A stretch of DNA of 51,035 nucleotides from Endotrypanum monterogeii (lineage: Eukaryota; Euglenozoa; Kinetoplastea; Trypanosomatida; Trypanosomatidae), in assembly GCA_000333855.2 (NCBI GenBank), contig CM007333.1:399595-450629 (forward strand), given 5' to 3'. Position 1 is the stretch's first letter. Every line of letters begins with the position of its first letter. Below, in pieces: positions 10,559-21,672 of the stretch. The notes beneath the pieces were generated by a model. That model was not told where the DNA came from and did not search any database. It worked only from the letters and a program-made list of their open reading frames with translations. A program made the translations under genes and the position numbers.

Positions 10559-11227
10559 CTTTCAAGAGGATTAGGATATATGTCGTGCTGCCAAGTGTTA
10601 CGGTTGCACGTGTAAGCGCTGCCTCTCTCATTATCATAGTCATGTGTCCCCAGAGAGAAAGGTTTGAGGTTAGAGAAAAGAGAAAAGAGGAAGACGTTGA
10701 GCGATAGCGACATCGGAGGTGTCTGACCTCTGGTGAAGAGGTCTTATCTGATCGTGAATGGTAATAAACATTTTTTACCGTCGGTGTGTCGGTGTGCTAA
10801 TCAGAGTAATGCACAGGCACAGACACTTGAGCAAAAAAAAAGGAAAAAGAAAGGATACCATCAGCAAAACAGATCCATCCCAGCCTCCATTACTGGTGAT
10901 GTAGCTGTACTGCTCTCTCATTGTGTGTGTGTGTGTGTGTCTGTGCCATGTTACGGGGCACCAAATCGAGATTGACCCTTTAAAAATTAAACGCGCTCCC
11001 ATATATATATATATATATGCGTGTGTACATTAAACGACTGCGTGTCTCCTCTGCCCTCCCCCCTTTCAAGTGAAACTGTGTGAGTACGGGTACACGCACC
11101 CTCAACGGGGCACACATTGCCTCACCTGTCTCGCATTTCTCCCCCTCCCCTCCCCCCCCCCGTAAAGGGATATCACGCGGCATCTTATTTTCATGAAGGG
11201 TTGCTTCCTTCACCTTTTCCCCTCTAT

Positions 11228-11264
<37 letters not shown>

Positions 11265-11363
11265 TGCACACGCATGCACGCTAAGAATCCGGAACGTGAA
11301 TGTTGCGGCGTTGCCATAAAAATGTCAATATCACGCAAAGTGAGCACGAGCACACGCACACGA

Positions 11364-12371
11364 CTACGCGGAGCTATCGTCTCGGGTGCAGCACTTGCTT
11401 CTCTTCGCCTCCAGAGCTTGATGCTTACCCCGCTCAATCGAAGCCGCCAGTTCGTCCATACCTGCCCCAGACGCCGCCGACACGGCCGCGTATGGCAGGT
11501 CTTCGTAGAACTCATGCAAGAAGAGAGACATCGACTGCGCCAGCGTCCCGGCGTAACTGCTTCCCTGGCTTGAAAAAAAAACATCTTGGGCGCGCAGCGC
11601 GGCCTTTCCGATTCGCGTACCCTCACCTCGCCCGTCGACGTTGCTCTCGTCGTCGTCCTCGACGTCCGCAGACTTCACTTCTCTGCTGGGGTCATGGCGA
11701 CTGGGATTTGCCACGGCTTCGTCGAGCGCATCGCTGTCGCGCATCCACTGGATCACTGAGTCCGCAGACACCACATCAGTTTTGTTGAAGACGACGACAA
11801 GAGGCACCTGCTGTTTGAGCATAATGCCACTAGAGTATAGCATCATTGACACAAAGGTGTGTGGACTGCTCACACAGCGAACCGTATCCGCGACGAACAG
11901 CAGCACGGTGGGGAAAACAGCCCCGAAGGACTCCGCGATCAGTTGCCCGGAGGCAGACCACGTGAACACTTCAATCTGACCCGGCGTGTCCACAACTATC
12001 CAGTCGAGTTTCTCTTTTTTATTTTCCAGCAGCGACACGACCTGGTGCATCTTCGTGGCAAAAAGATTGAGCGACGTCATGATGGCCCCGTTCGGGCCCA
12101 GTCGATACTTTTGCATGACTTCGCTGTACTGAACGCTGTCGCGAATGTCGATGTTCACATTGTAGGGAGTTTGAGTCACGGCAGGGTCAAGATTGATGAA
12201 GTATGAGCGAATGCCGCTGTTGTGAGCATAATGTTGCATGCGGTGCACGAGCGTCGTCTTCCCGGTGCCGGCCATGCCCACAACAAGTATCACAACCGGC
12301 GTTGCAGCGGTCGGGGAAGAAGTAATCTGTGGCGACGCGGAGACCGCGGCCGACGAGGAGGTGTCCGCCAT
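11364..12371 (-). CDS. GPN1: GPN-loop GTPase 1 (GPN1/XAB1/Npa3 type)
   Basis: This gene encodes a 335-residue GPN-loop GTPase. Members of this family assemble RNA polymerase II and help carry it into the nucleus. Walker A is G32-MAGTGKTT40. Switch I carries the strongly conserved NLDPAV and PYNVNIDIRD. The defining G-P-N loop is at 92-94 (L-G-P-N-G-A-I-M-T-S-L-N). Walker B/G3 is D128-T-P-G131, the guanine specificity motif NKTD is at 196-199, and a G5-like SAASG lies at 298-302. The N-terminal 25 residues are a Ser/Thr/Ala-rich leader. The carboxy end is a short charged tail. All catalytic motifs are intact. The wording of switch I and the GPN region favours GPN1 over GPN2 and GPN3. The ATG at 12371 has a close splice-acceptor candidate upstream. 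Confidence 0.96.
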   Translation of the reverse strand: MADTSSSAAVSASPQITSSPTAATPVVILVVGMAGTGKTTLVHRMQHYAHNSGIRSYFINLDPAVTQTPYNVNIDIRDSVQYSEVMQKYRLGPNGAIMTSLNLFATKMHQVVSLLENKKEKLDWIVVDTPGQIEVFTWSASGQLIAESFGAVFPTVLLFVADTVRCVSSPHTFVSMMLYSSGIMLKQQVPLVVVFNKTDVVSADSVIQWMRDSDALDEAVANPSRHDPSREVKSADVEDDDESNVDGRGEGTRIGKAALRAQDVFFSSQGSSYAGTLAQSMSLFLHEFYEDLPYAAVSAASGAGMDELAASIERGKHQALEAKRSKCCTRDDSSA

Positions 12372-13267
12372 GGTGTTTTCTATCTAAAATCACCGGTTAA
12401 ACAAACAAAACAATAGAGATGAGATGAGAGAGAGAGATGAGATGAGAGCTGGGTATGTCTACGTGGTGTAGTCGACGGGCGCACGAACACACGGGGAAAG
12501 AAAAAGGGCAAGTTGTAAAAATCGAGGGGAGGAGGGATCAGTCCAGGCTGCTCCACAACATATCACCTGGCGCCTTTTTTTTTTTTCTTTCACTCGCTTT
12601 GAGTACTGCAGATATGTACTGGATGCTTTTAAACCCTCTAAAAAATCTGTGTGTCTGCTTTTTTGTGTAAGCACTGGAAGCGCCAACATGTCACGGAAAG
12701 GAGCGCGTACAAAAATATAGACGTGAGGAGAGAGGTAGAGGAGTGAGGGAGGGAGGGAGGGAGGGGGAAAAAATATATGCAACTCTAAGACAGCTTGAGC
12801 GTGATCCAAAAATGATGCCTCCTTATCCCTCTGCATGCAAGTATGTTCATGTATGTGTGTGTGTGTGGGGGGGGGGGAGGGGCAGAAGTTAACCAGAGAC
12901 AAATCGTGCTAATTGTGTGACACAGCCACACCTTGTGCGTTAACGATGTATACGACGGGTACCATTACCACACGATTATCGGTGAAGAAGAGTGGTGAGG
13001 GTCACTGGAACACTGCCACGTGCAGCCTCCTTCCCCCGATATCAACCCGAGCACTCCAGCTACAGCACGCAGTTCAACGCATTCGTCTGCCCGACGCTCC
13101 TCTCGATCAGGTACGCTAGCAATACCTCAGCATGTGTACGTGCACATCGCCGCCCCCCTATCGGTCGAGTGCATCAGCGCTATCCCTCTCGAACCAAGCA
13201 ACCACTCTACACACACACACACACACACGCTACACACCCCAACACCGACAGGAATATCATCGGAAGT
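12372..13267. other. Intergenic region
   Basis: This is a 0.9-kb spacer between the 1051-residue hypothetical and GPN1. It has GAGA repeats near 12418-12446, a T-run near 12576-12588, a GGGA repeat near 12740-12768, a GT/G run near 12855-12880 and (CA)n near 13210-13229. No frame is protein-like. Confidence 0.7.
12384..12385 (-). promoter_or_regulatory. Candidate trans-splice acceptor for GPN1
   Basis: On the minus strand a TTGTTTTGTTTGTTT tract (12397-12415) precedes TTTTAG. The AG lies 13-14 bases before the ATG. This supports the chosen start; the inference is from position and sequence only. Confidence 0.5.
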
Positions 13268-16200
13268 TCATGTTGCCTGCGCCATCAGCGCGCAGAGGTG
13301 ACCCATCGTTGCAAGGTACTCGCGCTCGCCCATACAAGAGGACTGGAGCAACGCCGCACGCCACTGAGCGAGGCGGCCTGTAAGACACAACAAGTCCCCC
13401 TTCATAGGCAGCTGCACGTGAAGGAGGAGGGCCGATACAGTAGCCGCCAACTGCACCGCCAGCGCAAAGAATGTCATCTCCTTCAGTTCGCCCTCCCTGT
13501 GGCGCCAAAGGCACAAGTCAAAGTGAACAACATCGGAGGCGGCGTTGGGCCGTGTCCCATTAGCTCCTTCGTCCCCCACAGTGTCCCGAGTGTCATCTTG
13601 CAGACACCATAGCATGGGGAGCTCGTTGCAGAGCCGACAGACGGCGTAGAGGAGTTGGTAGTGCAGCTTACACACCCTTGACCGCAGCTCCGAGGTGTAG
13701 CCTGGGCCAAAGCCGACCCTAGGAGAGGTGAGTGATCCAGAAGACCCATGGCGCGGGGAGTGAGTCGAAGAGAACAAACGCGGACGAGACTGCTGCTTTT
13801 GGTGATCATCACTTGCAACAGCGCCGGCCGTGACACTCGAAAGACCCCCTGGCGCTGCTGATGAGACCTCGTCGGTATGCCGTGTCGTTGTGCCCTCCTC
13901 GCCGTTGGGCCCCGCACAATCTACGGCCGGGGAGACAAAATCGCTACTGCGCATCAAAGTTAAAAGTTGCTGCAGAACCAGAGGTGGGCGAGCGTAGACA
14001 GACCCAAGAAGACGGAGCAGCTCCCGACAGGTGTGCTGTGCCTGGGAAGCTGCCGCAGAGAAATTAACTTTGGGCTCCGTGTTGCGAGGAGGAGTGTGCG
14101 CGGTGCCCCGAGGCTGACCAACAGCACCGAGGTTGCGTAGCAGCTCGCTGACGGAGCGCACAAATGCATCCACCAAGGCATCTAAAACCCTGTGCATACC
14201 CTCTGTCACGGCCGCCGCGAGGATGCCTTGGAGGACGAGAGCACGCTCCTGTGGCTTTGACAGAAGTGACAGCTGTTCTCCGCCATCACGGGCCTCCGCC
14301 CGCATCCCACCACTCTCCTTCCTCTCTGGTACCAAACACGTCGTTGAAGGATCGGGTGCCGCAGTGGCGGTGCGTGTCGTGAGATCAGACCACGCCGGGT
14401 GGCTCAGCCACCACTCCACGTAGCCGAGCATTGCCGCTTCGCACGGCCACTGAGAGAGCAGTTCACACCACAGAAGCGTGAGACGGTGGAGGTGGTCAAC
14501 AGCTCTGTCTAACGCGCTTGGCGCACTCGCGGGTGTAGCAGAGCAAGAAAGAGCTGCGCCGAAGCTGCGACACTCCTTATGCGGGTGTCCACAGCCATCG
14601 CCGACCGACGTGCGGTGACCACAACATGACGCTTGATGCACGCTCAGCACATCGAATAATGAATCCTTCACGTCAGCCTCGAGTTGCTCCAGTGAGTCGA
14701 AGATGAGCAGCAGAGCTGTCTTCAGTGTGCGCGGCGACGCACCCGCGGAGACGCCCGATGTCATTGCAGCAGGTGAAAAGGGGGCAGTGTGAGGCGAGTC
14801 AGGCCTCTGGGGGGCGGCACCAACATGTCTGGGGGGCGCGCTCGTGGCGAGGTCAGCGAGAGGTGCAGCATCGGTGGCGTCTGCATCACGCTCAATATGG
14901 GCAGCCATGGCACGAGAGAGCGCGTGTGACAGCCACGGCTGCACCCAACACGGTAGCTGTGTGCTAGGGGCAGTGGAGGTTGCAGCCCTCGCAAGTGGCA
15001 CAGAAGCGCCGGCACTCGGCGCAGTCGCCCCCAGCGCGACAGGATCGAAGGTAGAAAGCAGCGTGCGGAATGGCGACGACGCCACCGGGATCCGGCCAGG
15101 AAGAATACCACTCGGTGACATAGTCGGGAAAGCAAGCGCCATCGCTGGTGAATGCGGAGACGCGAAGATGATCGATGACGAGGACGACGCGGGCGGAGAC
15201 TTTACCGAACGCACCGATGCGACAACGCCGCCATGACCGCTGGCGTTGTCAAGCCGCTGCTCAGGCCGCTCACCCTCGCTGGTCCCGGTGTGCTGGGGGG
15301 GACAGCGGTGTCGACGGCGCTTTGACCCAGGAACTAAGTTGACCTCACCATAATCGGATGGCACCCTTCCCCCGTAACCGGGCCCGAGAGAATCGCGAAA
15401 CACGCCATACCCACGAGCCACTTGCACAGTCGAGCACGAAGATGACCGTGCCACGTCAGGGCCCTCTGCCCAAGCCAGGCAGCCGCCGGCCGTGGAGGGG
15501 AGCGCTGTCTCGGCCCCGACCTCGTCGAAGAGACCACTGCTTACGTAAAGCTGCGCTGCGCGACGAGCACGATCTACCAGCACATTCACGCGGCGTGGGG
15601 AGAGGATCCCCACCGGTTGTATCAGTGCCTCCTGATGCGAGGAGCCCTCAGCAAAAAGATGAGGAGGAGTATGGCTGGTGGAGGTACCGCCATGGTCGCG
15701 ATAGAAGTTTGCAACCGAGAGCACTGCAGATGAGCTGCCACTGTTGTGGGAATAAAAAGATGAAGGGACAACGTACAGCGCCTTTACCGGCACGGCAGTC
15801 GGAGACTTAGTCTGGGAGAGGGCTCCCCCTATGGGGACCGGAGGCTGCTGCTGCTGCTGCTGCTGTGGGACATGAGTGAGGCCACGACTCGAGCCTTCCA
15901 TCTTCCTCAAGTGAGTTAACGACGTTGAGTTAGGCGAAGAGGTTGAAGCAGCTTGCGCAGTGGTTACTGCCACCCGAACCTGGCGCATCTTTGCTGCTGC
16001 TGCTGCTGCTGCTGGGCCTGCCACGGGCCCGAGAACGGCACTCTGGGGGCTATGGCTGCAAGTGCTTCTTTCTAGATGTAGGTCGTTGAGCCCAACAGTT
16101 TCCAGCCGACCTTCCCCTCTCCTCATCATGGTGGTTGCTATCCGGGGGCCCGCCCCCGGATCGACACCCCCTGCCTTCGCATCGCCCTCGCACCAAATGC

Positions 16201-16423
16201 GCGTGAGCGCACCAGCAGAATGTCCTGTTACCAACGACGACGAGGCCGATGCCCCATCGCCGGCGCCCCCCACGCTGCCACAACTCTTAGTGGTTTGCGC
16301 GAGGTCACCGTCTGTGAGGGAAACGTTTTTGTTCGAGCTAGCGGCGGGGGTCGCGAAGGTCTCCGTGCCCTCTGTCACAGGTGCTGCGTCAGCTAACTCA
16401 CGCCCAGCAATTCCAAACGACAT
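13268..16423 (-). CDS. Large low-complexity hypothetical protein
   Basis: This gene encodes a 1051-residue protein that I do not recognise. The ATG at 16423 was chosen because upstream codons of the open frame cross a T15 pyrimidine tract with an AG 20-21 bases before this ATG, which looks like a splice acceptor. The N-terminal half is Ser/Ala/Gly/Pro-rich and probably disordered, with an Ala7 run near residue 137 and a Gln7 run near 187, both from CTG/CAG-type repeats. The carboxy-terminal 400-450 residues are more ordered, with Leu-rich helical segments such as LLRLLGSVYARPPLVLQQLL and LRSRVCKLHYQLLYAVCRLC. A helical-repeat or scaffold role is possible but speculative. No membrane span, signal peptide or enzyme motif was found. 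Its long continuous frame and codon bias towards G or C at third positions support coding. Confidence 0.85.
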   Translation of the reverse strand: MSFGIAGRELADAAPVTEGTETFATPAASSNKNVSLTDGDLAQTTKSCGSVGGAGDGASASSSLVTGHSAGALTRIWCEGDAKAGGVDPGAGPRIATTMMRRGEGRLETVGLNDLHLERSTCSHSPQSAVLGPVAGPAAAAAAAKMRQVRVAVTTAQAASTSSPNSTSLTHLRKMEGSSRGLTHVPQQQQQQQPPVPIGGALSQTKSPTAVPVKALYVVPSSFYSHNSGSSSAVLSVANFYRDHGGTSTSHTPPHLFAEGSSHQEALIQPVGILSPRRVNVLVDRARRAAQLYVSSGLFDEVGAETALPSTAGGCLAWAEGPDVARSSSCSTVQVARGYGVFRDSLGPGYGGRVPSDYGEVNLVPGSKRRRHRCPPQHTGTSEGERPEQRLDNASGHGGVVASVRSVKSPPASSSSSIIFASPHSPAMALAFPTMSPSGILPGRIPVASSPFRTLLSTFDPVALGATAPSAGASVPLARAATSTAPSTQLPCWVQPWLSHALSRAMAAHIERDADATDAAPLADLATSAPPRHVGAAPQRPDSPHTAPFSPAAMTSGVSAGASPRTLKTALLLIFDSLEQLEADVKDSLFDVLSVHQASCCGHRTSVGDGCGHPHKECRSFGAALSCSATPASAPSALDRAVDHLHRLTLLWCELLSQWPCEAAMLGYVEWWLSHPAWSDLTTRTATAAPDPSTTCLVPERKESGGMRAEARDGGEQLSLLSKPQERALVLQGILAAAVTEGMHRVLDALVDAFVRSVSELLRNLGAVGQPRGTAHTPPRNTEPKVNFSAAASQAQHTCRELLRLLGSVYARPPLVLQQLLTLMRSSDFVSPAVDCAGPNGEEGTTTRHTDEVSSAAPGGLSSVTAGAVASDDHQKQQSRPRLFSSTHSPRHGSSGSLTSPRVGFGPGYTSELRSRVCKLHYQLLYAVCRLCNELPMLWCLQDDTRDTVGDEGANGTRPNAASDVVHFDLCLWRHREGELKEMTFFALAVQLAATVSALLLHVQLPMKGDLLCLTGRLAQWRAALLQSSCMGEREYLATMGHLCALMAQAT

Positions 16424-16681
16424 CGATGTGGTACCGAAGAGCCTGGTAGTAAAAAAAAAAAAAAAGGGAAGTGCTGTTGATAAGACGGGCAGTGTGCACT
16501 GATGAGTCACCTCCCCCACCCACCCACCCACATGCACGCCGCTGAGTCGACTGGGGAAAGACAACGAAGGACAGAGAGAGGAAAAAAAAACGTTGGAGGA
16601 TCTTCAAAATTGGAGAGTGGAAAAGAAGAGCAAAAAAAAAAAGGAGAAGAAGAAGGGAAGAGGATTTGAAAACAATATATT

Positions 16682-16728
<47 letters not shown>

Positions 16729-17968
16729 TGCTCGGGTGCTCTCTATACTGTTTACTTTTTCTTGTTTCTCTCCCCTTCAAAGAAAAAAAAAAAGTGGAGA
16801 CGCAAACAAATCAGCGTGCAGATGTGTGTGTGTGGGTGGGTAGGTATGCGTGCCCGCTCAGGGTCTATTGGTTATCCGGTGATGTCTGTATTCTGTGAAG
16901 AGGGGAGAGACAGGGCCAACGAAAGTAAGCAGAAGCAAAAGCAAGGAGATTATCCTGTAGAGGGTAGAGATGAGCACCACTCGGAGAAACATGCGCACAG
17001 GTGGAGAAGGAGAGAAGAGCTCAAGCGGTCGGCTATTACGGCGAGTATGCCCGTTTGCCGGGAACACAAGGAGTACACCAACAGACTCACTTAGCCACAC
17101 AAGTGTAGCGGCCGCTGTTTTCCTTCTGCTGTCGTTGCCTCTGGGGACTCGAATGGGGGGAGGGCAGCATCGCCCTGTTGTCTTCAACGCCTATATGAAT
17201 GAATGCAGGAGAAGAGGACGAGTCAGGAATGCAGAAACATTTTTTTTTTTATTGGGCAAAAAAAAACCTCTTCCTCCCGGTGTCACTCAATAACATCATC
17301 ACCACCGCACACGCACGACATACCTCCAGGCAACCGGGAGGAGGGGGGAGGGGGAGAAGAGGGAGAAAAGAAAGCGGGAAAAAATGGCATCTGTGATGGA
17401 GCACAGAAATATCAACATACACACGCGCGCGTACAGAGTTGGGGTAAACATAGCAGTGCGAAAGACGGATAGTACAGGTACACAAACAAATACAAACACT
17501 ATATATATATATATATATATATATGCGTGTGTGTGTGGTGTGTCAGCCTTGTTGACGTCGAAGGAGCACTTGCGCTTGGCGCCTCATCCAGGATGGCGAA
17601 AATCAGGAAGACATGCAAAAAGCAAGTGTTTGTGAAAATGGGGGACGAAGAGAGGAAGAGTGAAAAAAAAAACACAAGATCAAATCGCATTGCTTGCGTC
17701 TAATGTAAGTCTGTGTGTGTGTGTGTGTGTGTGTGTGTAGGAGGGAGGGAGGGGGGTATCGACAGAGGCACCACGGAGGTTATCTCCCCTACCGCGCGTC
17801 AATGCGACTTTACTGACGGCAACCATCACCCACACGACACTCACATCTCTCGCTGCCGTCCTCTCCCTACCCCCTCCCGCCCCCCTCCCTCCACACACAC
17901 ACACACACACACACACACAGTCAGACTCACTCCAAGTACCCCTCGCCTTTTTTTTGTCTTGCCACCCC
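16424..17968. other. Intergenic region with microsatellites
   Basis: Contents are A-runs, (TA)n at 16675-16730, (AT)n at 17500-17524, (TG)n at 17712-17738 and (CA)n at 17892-17919. The (TG)n and (CA)n runs face each other about 150 bases apart and could pair as a long hairpin in RNA. No gene is seen. Confidence 0.65.
16443..16444 (-). promoter_or_regulatory. Candidate trans-splice acceptor for the 13268-16423 gene
   Basis: A minus-strand T15 run (16451-16465) is followed by ACTACCAG. This AG lies 20-21 bases upstream of the ATG at 16423 and supports that start over the upstream TTG-initiated frame. Confidence 0.5.
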
Positions 17969-18550
17969 TCACCAGCCCTGGGGAAACATGGCTTTGAACC
18001 GACGCACAAAAAATTTCTGCCGCGGCCCGCCCACGTCAGAGCCGTACTGCCCGCGCGCGCGCCACACATCTCTTGAGTGAGTGAGTGGCTTCTGGCCAAT
18101 TTTTGTGTGGTAGTCGGGGTGGACATTGTAATAAGTCGACTTAAACTCTGTCACCTCCCCTGTCTTTCGGCGGATGTCACCGACCTCATTAAAGCGGCGC
18201 ATCTCTGCCGCTCTTTTGCGGTCCCGCTCCTCGGAGAAGTACATCATTTCTTTTGTCACCTCATCACGCGAGTGAAACCAGTGCATGTTCTCCGCGTAGG
18301 TGTGAATCGCCCTTGCCCGCTCCCAGCCGAGGATGAGGCGGTAGTCGATGTCCTTCTCGCTCAGCTGGCTGTTACTCGGGTCCCGGAAGGTGCTCCGCAC
18401 CTCCTCGGTGACGACATCGCGGCGCGAGCGCATCGGGAAGCGGTAGGCACCCTTTAACAGGCTACGATACAGAGAAATTTTCTCGCGATGCCGGTACGAG
18501 AGTGGCGCCGCTGAGGCAGCGCCATGTGCGATAAATGAGCAGCGCAGCAT
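17969..18550 (-). CDS. LYR-motif (Complex1_LYR-like) mitochondrial protein
   Basis: This gene encodes a 193-residue basic protein. The N-terminus is rich in Arg, Ser and Ala with no acidic residue before Glu23, consistent with mitochondrial import. The motif S26-L-Y-R29 begins a helical segment ending in R-F-P-M. Phe55 in EVRSTFRDP sits where LYR proteins keep a conserved Phe, and the following helix (about residues 64-100) completes the usual three-helix bundle. LYR proteins bind acyl carrier protein and assist Fe-S delivery, respiratory-complex assembly or mitoribosome assembly. Which partner this one serves cannot be told from sequence. The roughly 90-residue carboxy extension (with HTKIGQKPLTHSRDVWRARG) goes beyond the core fold and is unusual. 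The ATG at 18550 follows a strong C/T tract. Confidence 0.72.
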   Translation of the reverse strand: MLRCSFIAHGAASAAPLSYRHREKISLYRSLLKGAYRFPMRSRRDVVTEEVRSTFRDPSNSQLSEKDIDYRLILGWERARAIHTYAENMHWFHSRDEVTKEMMYFSEERDRKRAAEMRRFNEVGDIRRKTGEVTEFKSTYYNVHPDYHTKIGQKPLTHSRDVWRARGQYGSDVGGPRQKFFVRRFKAMFPQGW

Positions 18551-21198
18551 ATGCCTCTTCTCATGTCGAGGAGGAGAGGGGGAGAGGGGGGGGGGGGGAG
18601 GGGCGTTTGCAAGCGTCAGCGAAGAAGACTCGATATTCTATAGCGACGAGAGAAGAATAAAAAAAACCTGCTCCACGTGAGCAAGCGCTTCAACGTAACC
18701 AGTAACTACCACCACAATACGGATGTATGTGCGTGTGTGTGTGTGTGTTGGAAATATGTTCTTGCTCAGCGCCAAACACATTTAGGCTGTGAGCAGACAC
18801 AAACAAGTGTGCCTTTCTTTTGGTGCTCAGCGTCGACCAAGCGCAACCGCAATCGGGACTGTGCACTGCAGCTAAGTTGGGGTAGAAGGGAGAAAGGGGA
18901 GATGCATAAGTGCAAGACGACGAGAGCAAGAAAGCAAGACATGAATTCGTATACACACAGTGATAAGAAGAGGAGGGCACCAAAGCCCCGGAGTAAAGAT
19001 CACTATCATCATGACGTGCATGAGTGCAACCCCCTCCCCCTCCCCCTTTTTTTTTTTTGCAGCGGCGCCTCTGGTCTGCGCTCTGTTCTTGCCCCACGTC
19101 TGTTCGTAGGGTGAAGAATTGTCTTGCTCAGATTAGGGGGGGGGGAGGGTGGCGGGGGGGGGGGGGGTTCCCTTCCTCTCTACACACCCCTCCCCCTAGT
19201 ATCTCGCGCGTGGTGAGCTGCACCTACCCACACACACGGACAAATGTGAATGAATAAGTCAATGACCCCATGGGTAAGTGAACAGAAAAGGAAGAGAAAG
19301 GGGGGAGAGGGTGGCGGTGTGTTGACGACTTTTAAAAAATCCATTTTTTTTTTGTTCTCTCTTTCCAAGTCGATCCTTTCGTTTTGGAATATCGCCTTTG
19401 CAGTTTGGCCCCCCCTGTAAGCACACACACACACACACACACACACACAGCGGAAAGTATCCCACTCGTGTGTGTGTTTTGTGTGTGTGTGAGGGAGGGG
19501 CGGAGGGGAGGTTTCTTCTTCCGGTTTACTCTACAGAGCGCACGCCTCACGCTTTCGTGAAGAAGTCAAAAAAAAAAAAAACGGGAGGGGAGGGGAGGGG
19601 GGAAATGTGTGTACGTGTCGGCGTGATGCGACTTCCAAATGTGTTCAAAATTCCAACGAAAACATTTTTTTTTTTTTAATCCTGAAGAAAAACAAATTTT
19701 TAATAATAAATACGAAAAAAGATACCAGCAGCAAGAGAGGAAAATGGGGAGCAACAATACACACACACACACACAAAAAAAAAAAAAAGAGAGGTGCGCA
19801 GCAGACGTAAACCCCTTCCCCAACCCCCTCCAAGAGTTCTACCGCCTCCTCCTCCCCCCCCCCGCTACGAGTGGGGAGAGAGCAGTGGGGTTGAACACGC
19901 ACATACAGGCACACACAAACCCTTTTTTTTTGGGGAGGGGGGGGAATCTCGGGATCCCAAACAATGGATCTTTTTTTCTTGTTTGGATGGAGCGTACCTT
20001 TCTGTCCAACGCAGTTTTTTCTTTCTTTTCTTTGGAGTGTATACAGTGCACACCCGCTTTCGCCGGCGGGAAGCGAGCAAACTAGACCTTTGCCCGCATG
20101 TGCCATTCCTCGCGCAGCACATTTTTCCCTCGTCTGCTAACCATCTGCACCCCCCCCACCACCACCACCACCCCTCCTTCCTCCTCCTCTCTCATTCACC
20201 CTCATCCCACGTACCCACAACGAACGCCCCACCCAACAAGCGAGTGCCTCTAAATATTTCAGCCCTTCTTTGTGTGTGGGATTTCCCGCGCGGGTATCCC
20301 ACCACACACATACACACACACTCGGGAAGAGAGGAAGTGAGAACACCATGGGCCCGATACGGGGGGAATGAGATGAGCACAATTATGGGATAGAGGGGGA
20401 TTCGTGATCAAGTAAAGAAGGGAGAAGGATGCACGTGTATGCCCCAGAAATCGAAATAACATGAGCCGAGTACTAACAGAGATCTCGGCGCGCACATCCG
20501 CAGCCTCCGAAGCCCAATCATGTGCGGAATACCAGCAATATTCGATGGCAGCTCGAGTAGATGTCCACAAACACACACACACACACACTCCGCACGGGAA
20601 AGAGAAAAAGAAAGAAAAAAAACACAGCATAAGAAAAAAGATCCCCCCTCCAAACCAACCTTGGAGAAAACAGGAAAAGTACGAATCGGAGAAGACTCGA
20701 CAGCGGCAGCAGCAGGCAGGGAAAAAAAATAAGCTGTGCTGTGCAGAAAACAAAAGCCAAAAAAAAAAAAAAATTGACCTTTGCCGAAGTGGAAGAGGAA
20801 GGGAAGGGGGTACCCCCCCCACGGCGCCCGTGAAAGACGCTCACACGGCACCTGCGACACACACACAGACGCAGATGCACACATAGAGCCAAATAGTCTG
20901 ACGAAGCGATGAAGCGGTTCTGTCGTGAACACGATGCCACACCCTCTGACTGTGATCCCTTTGTTTTCTCTGCCCTCCTTCACACTCGCCCCCCCCTCCT
21001 CCTCGACTCGACTCCTCTCCCTCAGACTTGACGATTGGGTAAATCCAGAAGGATGATCAGGAATACCAAAAAAAAAAAAGACTTTAATAAGAGTTTTGAA
21101 AAAAAAATATTCGACAAAATATTAAATACTGACAGGCGCAAAATGATTTAGTACATGAACACATAAGTGTGTGTATAGAGAAAAACACAAAGTTGAAT

Positions 21199-21233
<35 letters not shown>

Positions 21234-21672
21234 CATGATAAGAAAGAAAGCAATCAAGGACACGCGCTGGAGCAAAGAAGCAAGAGATACATGAGGAGAA
21301 AGAAGCGAGATCAGACAAAAGACAGAAGAGATAAAAATAAGGGGGAATAAAAAGATTCTCACCAGCTGTGCACTAAACAACAACAAAAAAAAAAGACGAT
21401 ATGGGGAGATTGAAAACACAAACCTTCACACACGACACCTCTACGCAGGGGTGAGGGGAGATGAGGCGAGACGGAAAAAAGGAAGGGGGAATTTACATTT
21501 AATAACGTGTAGCTCGCCAGCTAATGGGCAACCGCACTGACCATGTTACATCGCATTTTTGCCTTCGCCCCTCCCCCTCCCTCCCTTTGTTTTCCCACCT
21601 TTTCATTGTACTTCTCGGGCGACCCTACACCCCTTCCCGGCCACCCTGACCTCTCTCCTCCTTCCCTCTATT
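18551..21672. other. Long intergenic region, no gene seen
   Basis: This is the longest gene-free stretch (3.1 kb). It holds a G-tract at 18575-18602, (TG)n near 18731-18748, a G-rich block at 19137-19167, (CA)n near 19422-19450, opposing TG/CA runs around 19468-19490, several A/T homopolymers (19568-19581, 19665-19678, 20760-20774), (CA)n near 20570-20588, and (AT)n at 21201-21230. Every long frame here translates these repeats. It should contain the 3' untranslated region of the membrane protein at 21673-22728 and the 5' region of the LYR gene. Confidence 0.65.
18560..18561 (-). promoter_or_regulatory. Candidate trans-splice acceptor for the LYR gene
   Basis: A C/T-only stretch on the minus strand (about 18569-18604) is followed by GACATGAG. 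This first AG is 10-11 bases before the ATG; a second AG follows closely (GAAGAG). Confidence 0.45.

Larger units (their letters stand above)
10077..11363. other. Intergenic region with gap and inverted repeat
   Basis: This spacer holds T- and G-runs, TA-rich repeats (10268-10318), a 26-base N gap (10378-10403), a (GT)n run near 10922-10940, (AT)n at 11001-11018 and (CA)n at 11229-11261. Two near-identical inverted copies flank the gap and are listed separately. No gene is seen. Confidence 0.65.

Noticed and set aside
14725..15810. Plus-strand frames of 80-150 codons inside the 1051-residue gene
   Set aside because: They are antisense shadows caused by the GC-rich codon bias of the minus-strand gene.
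19645..20106. 153-codon minus-strand frame in the 3.1-kb spacer
   Set aside because: It is mostly Lys, Phe and Val-Cys runs from A, T and CA repeats; overlapping frames on both strands are equally long, as expected for low-complexity DNA.
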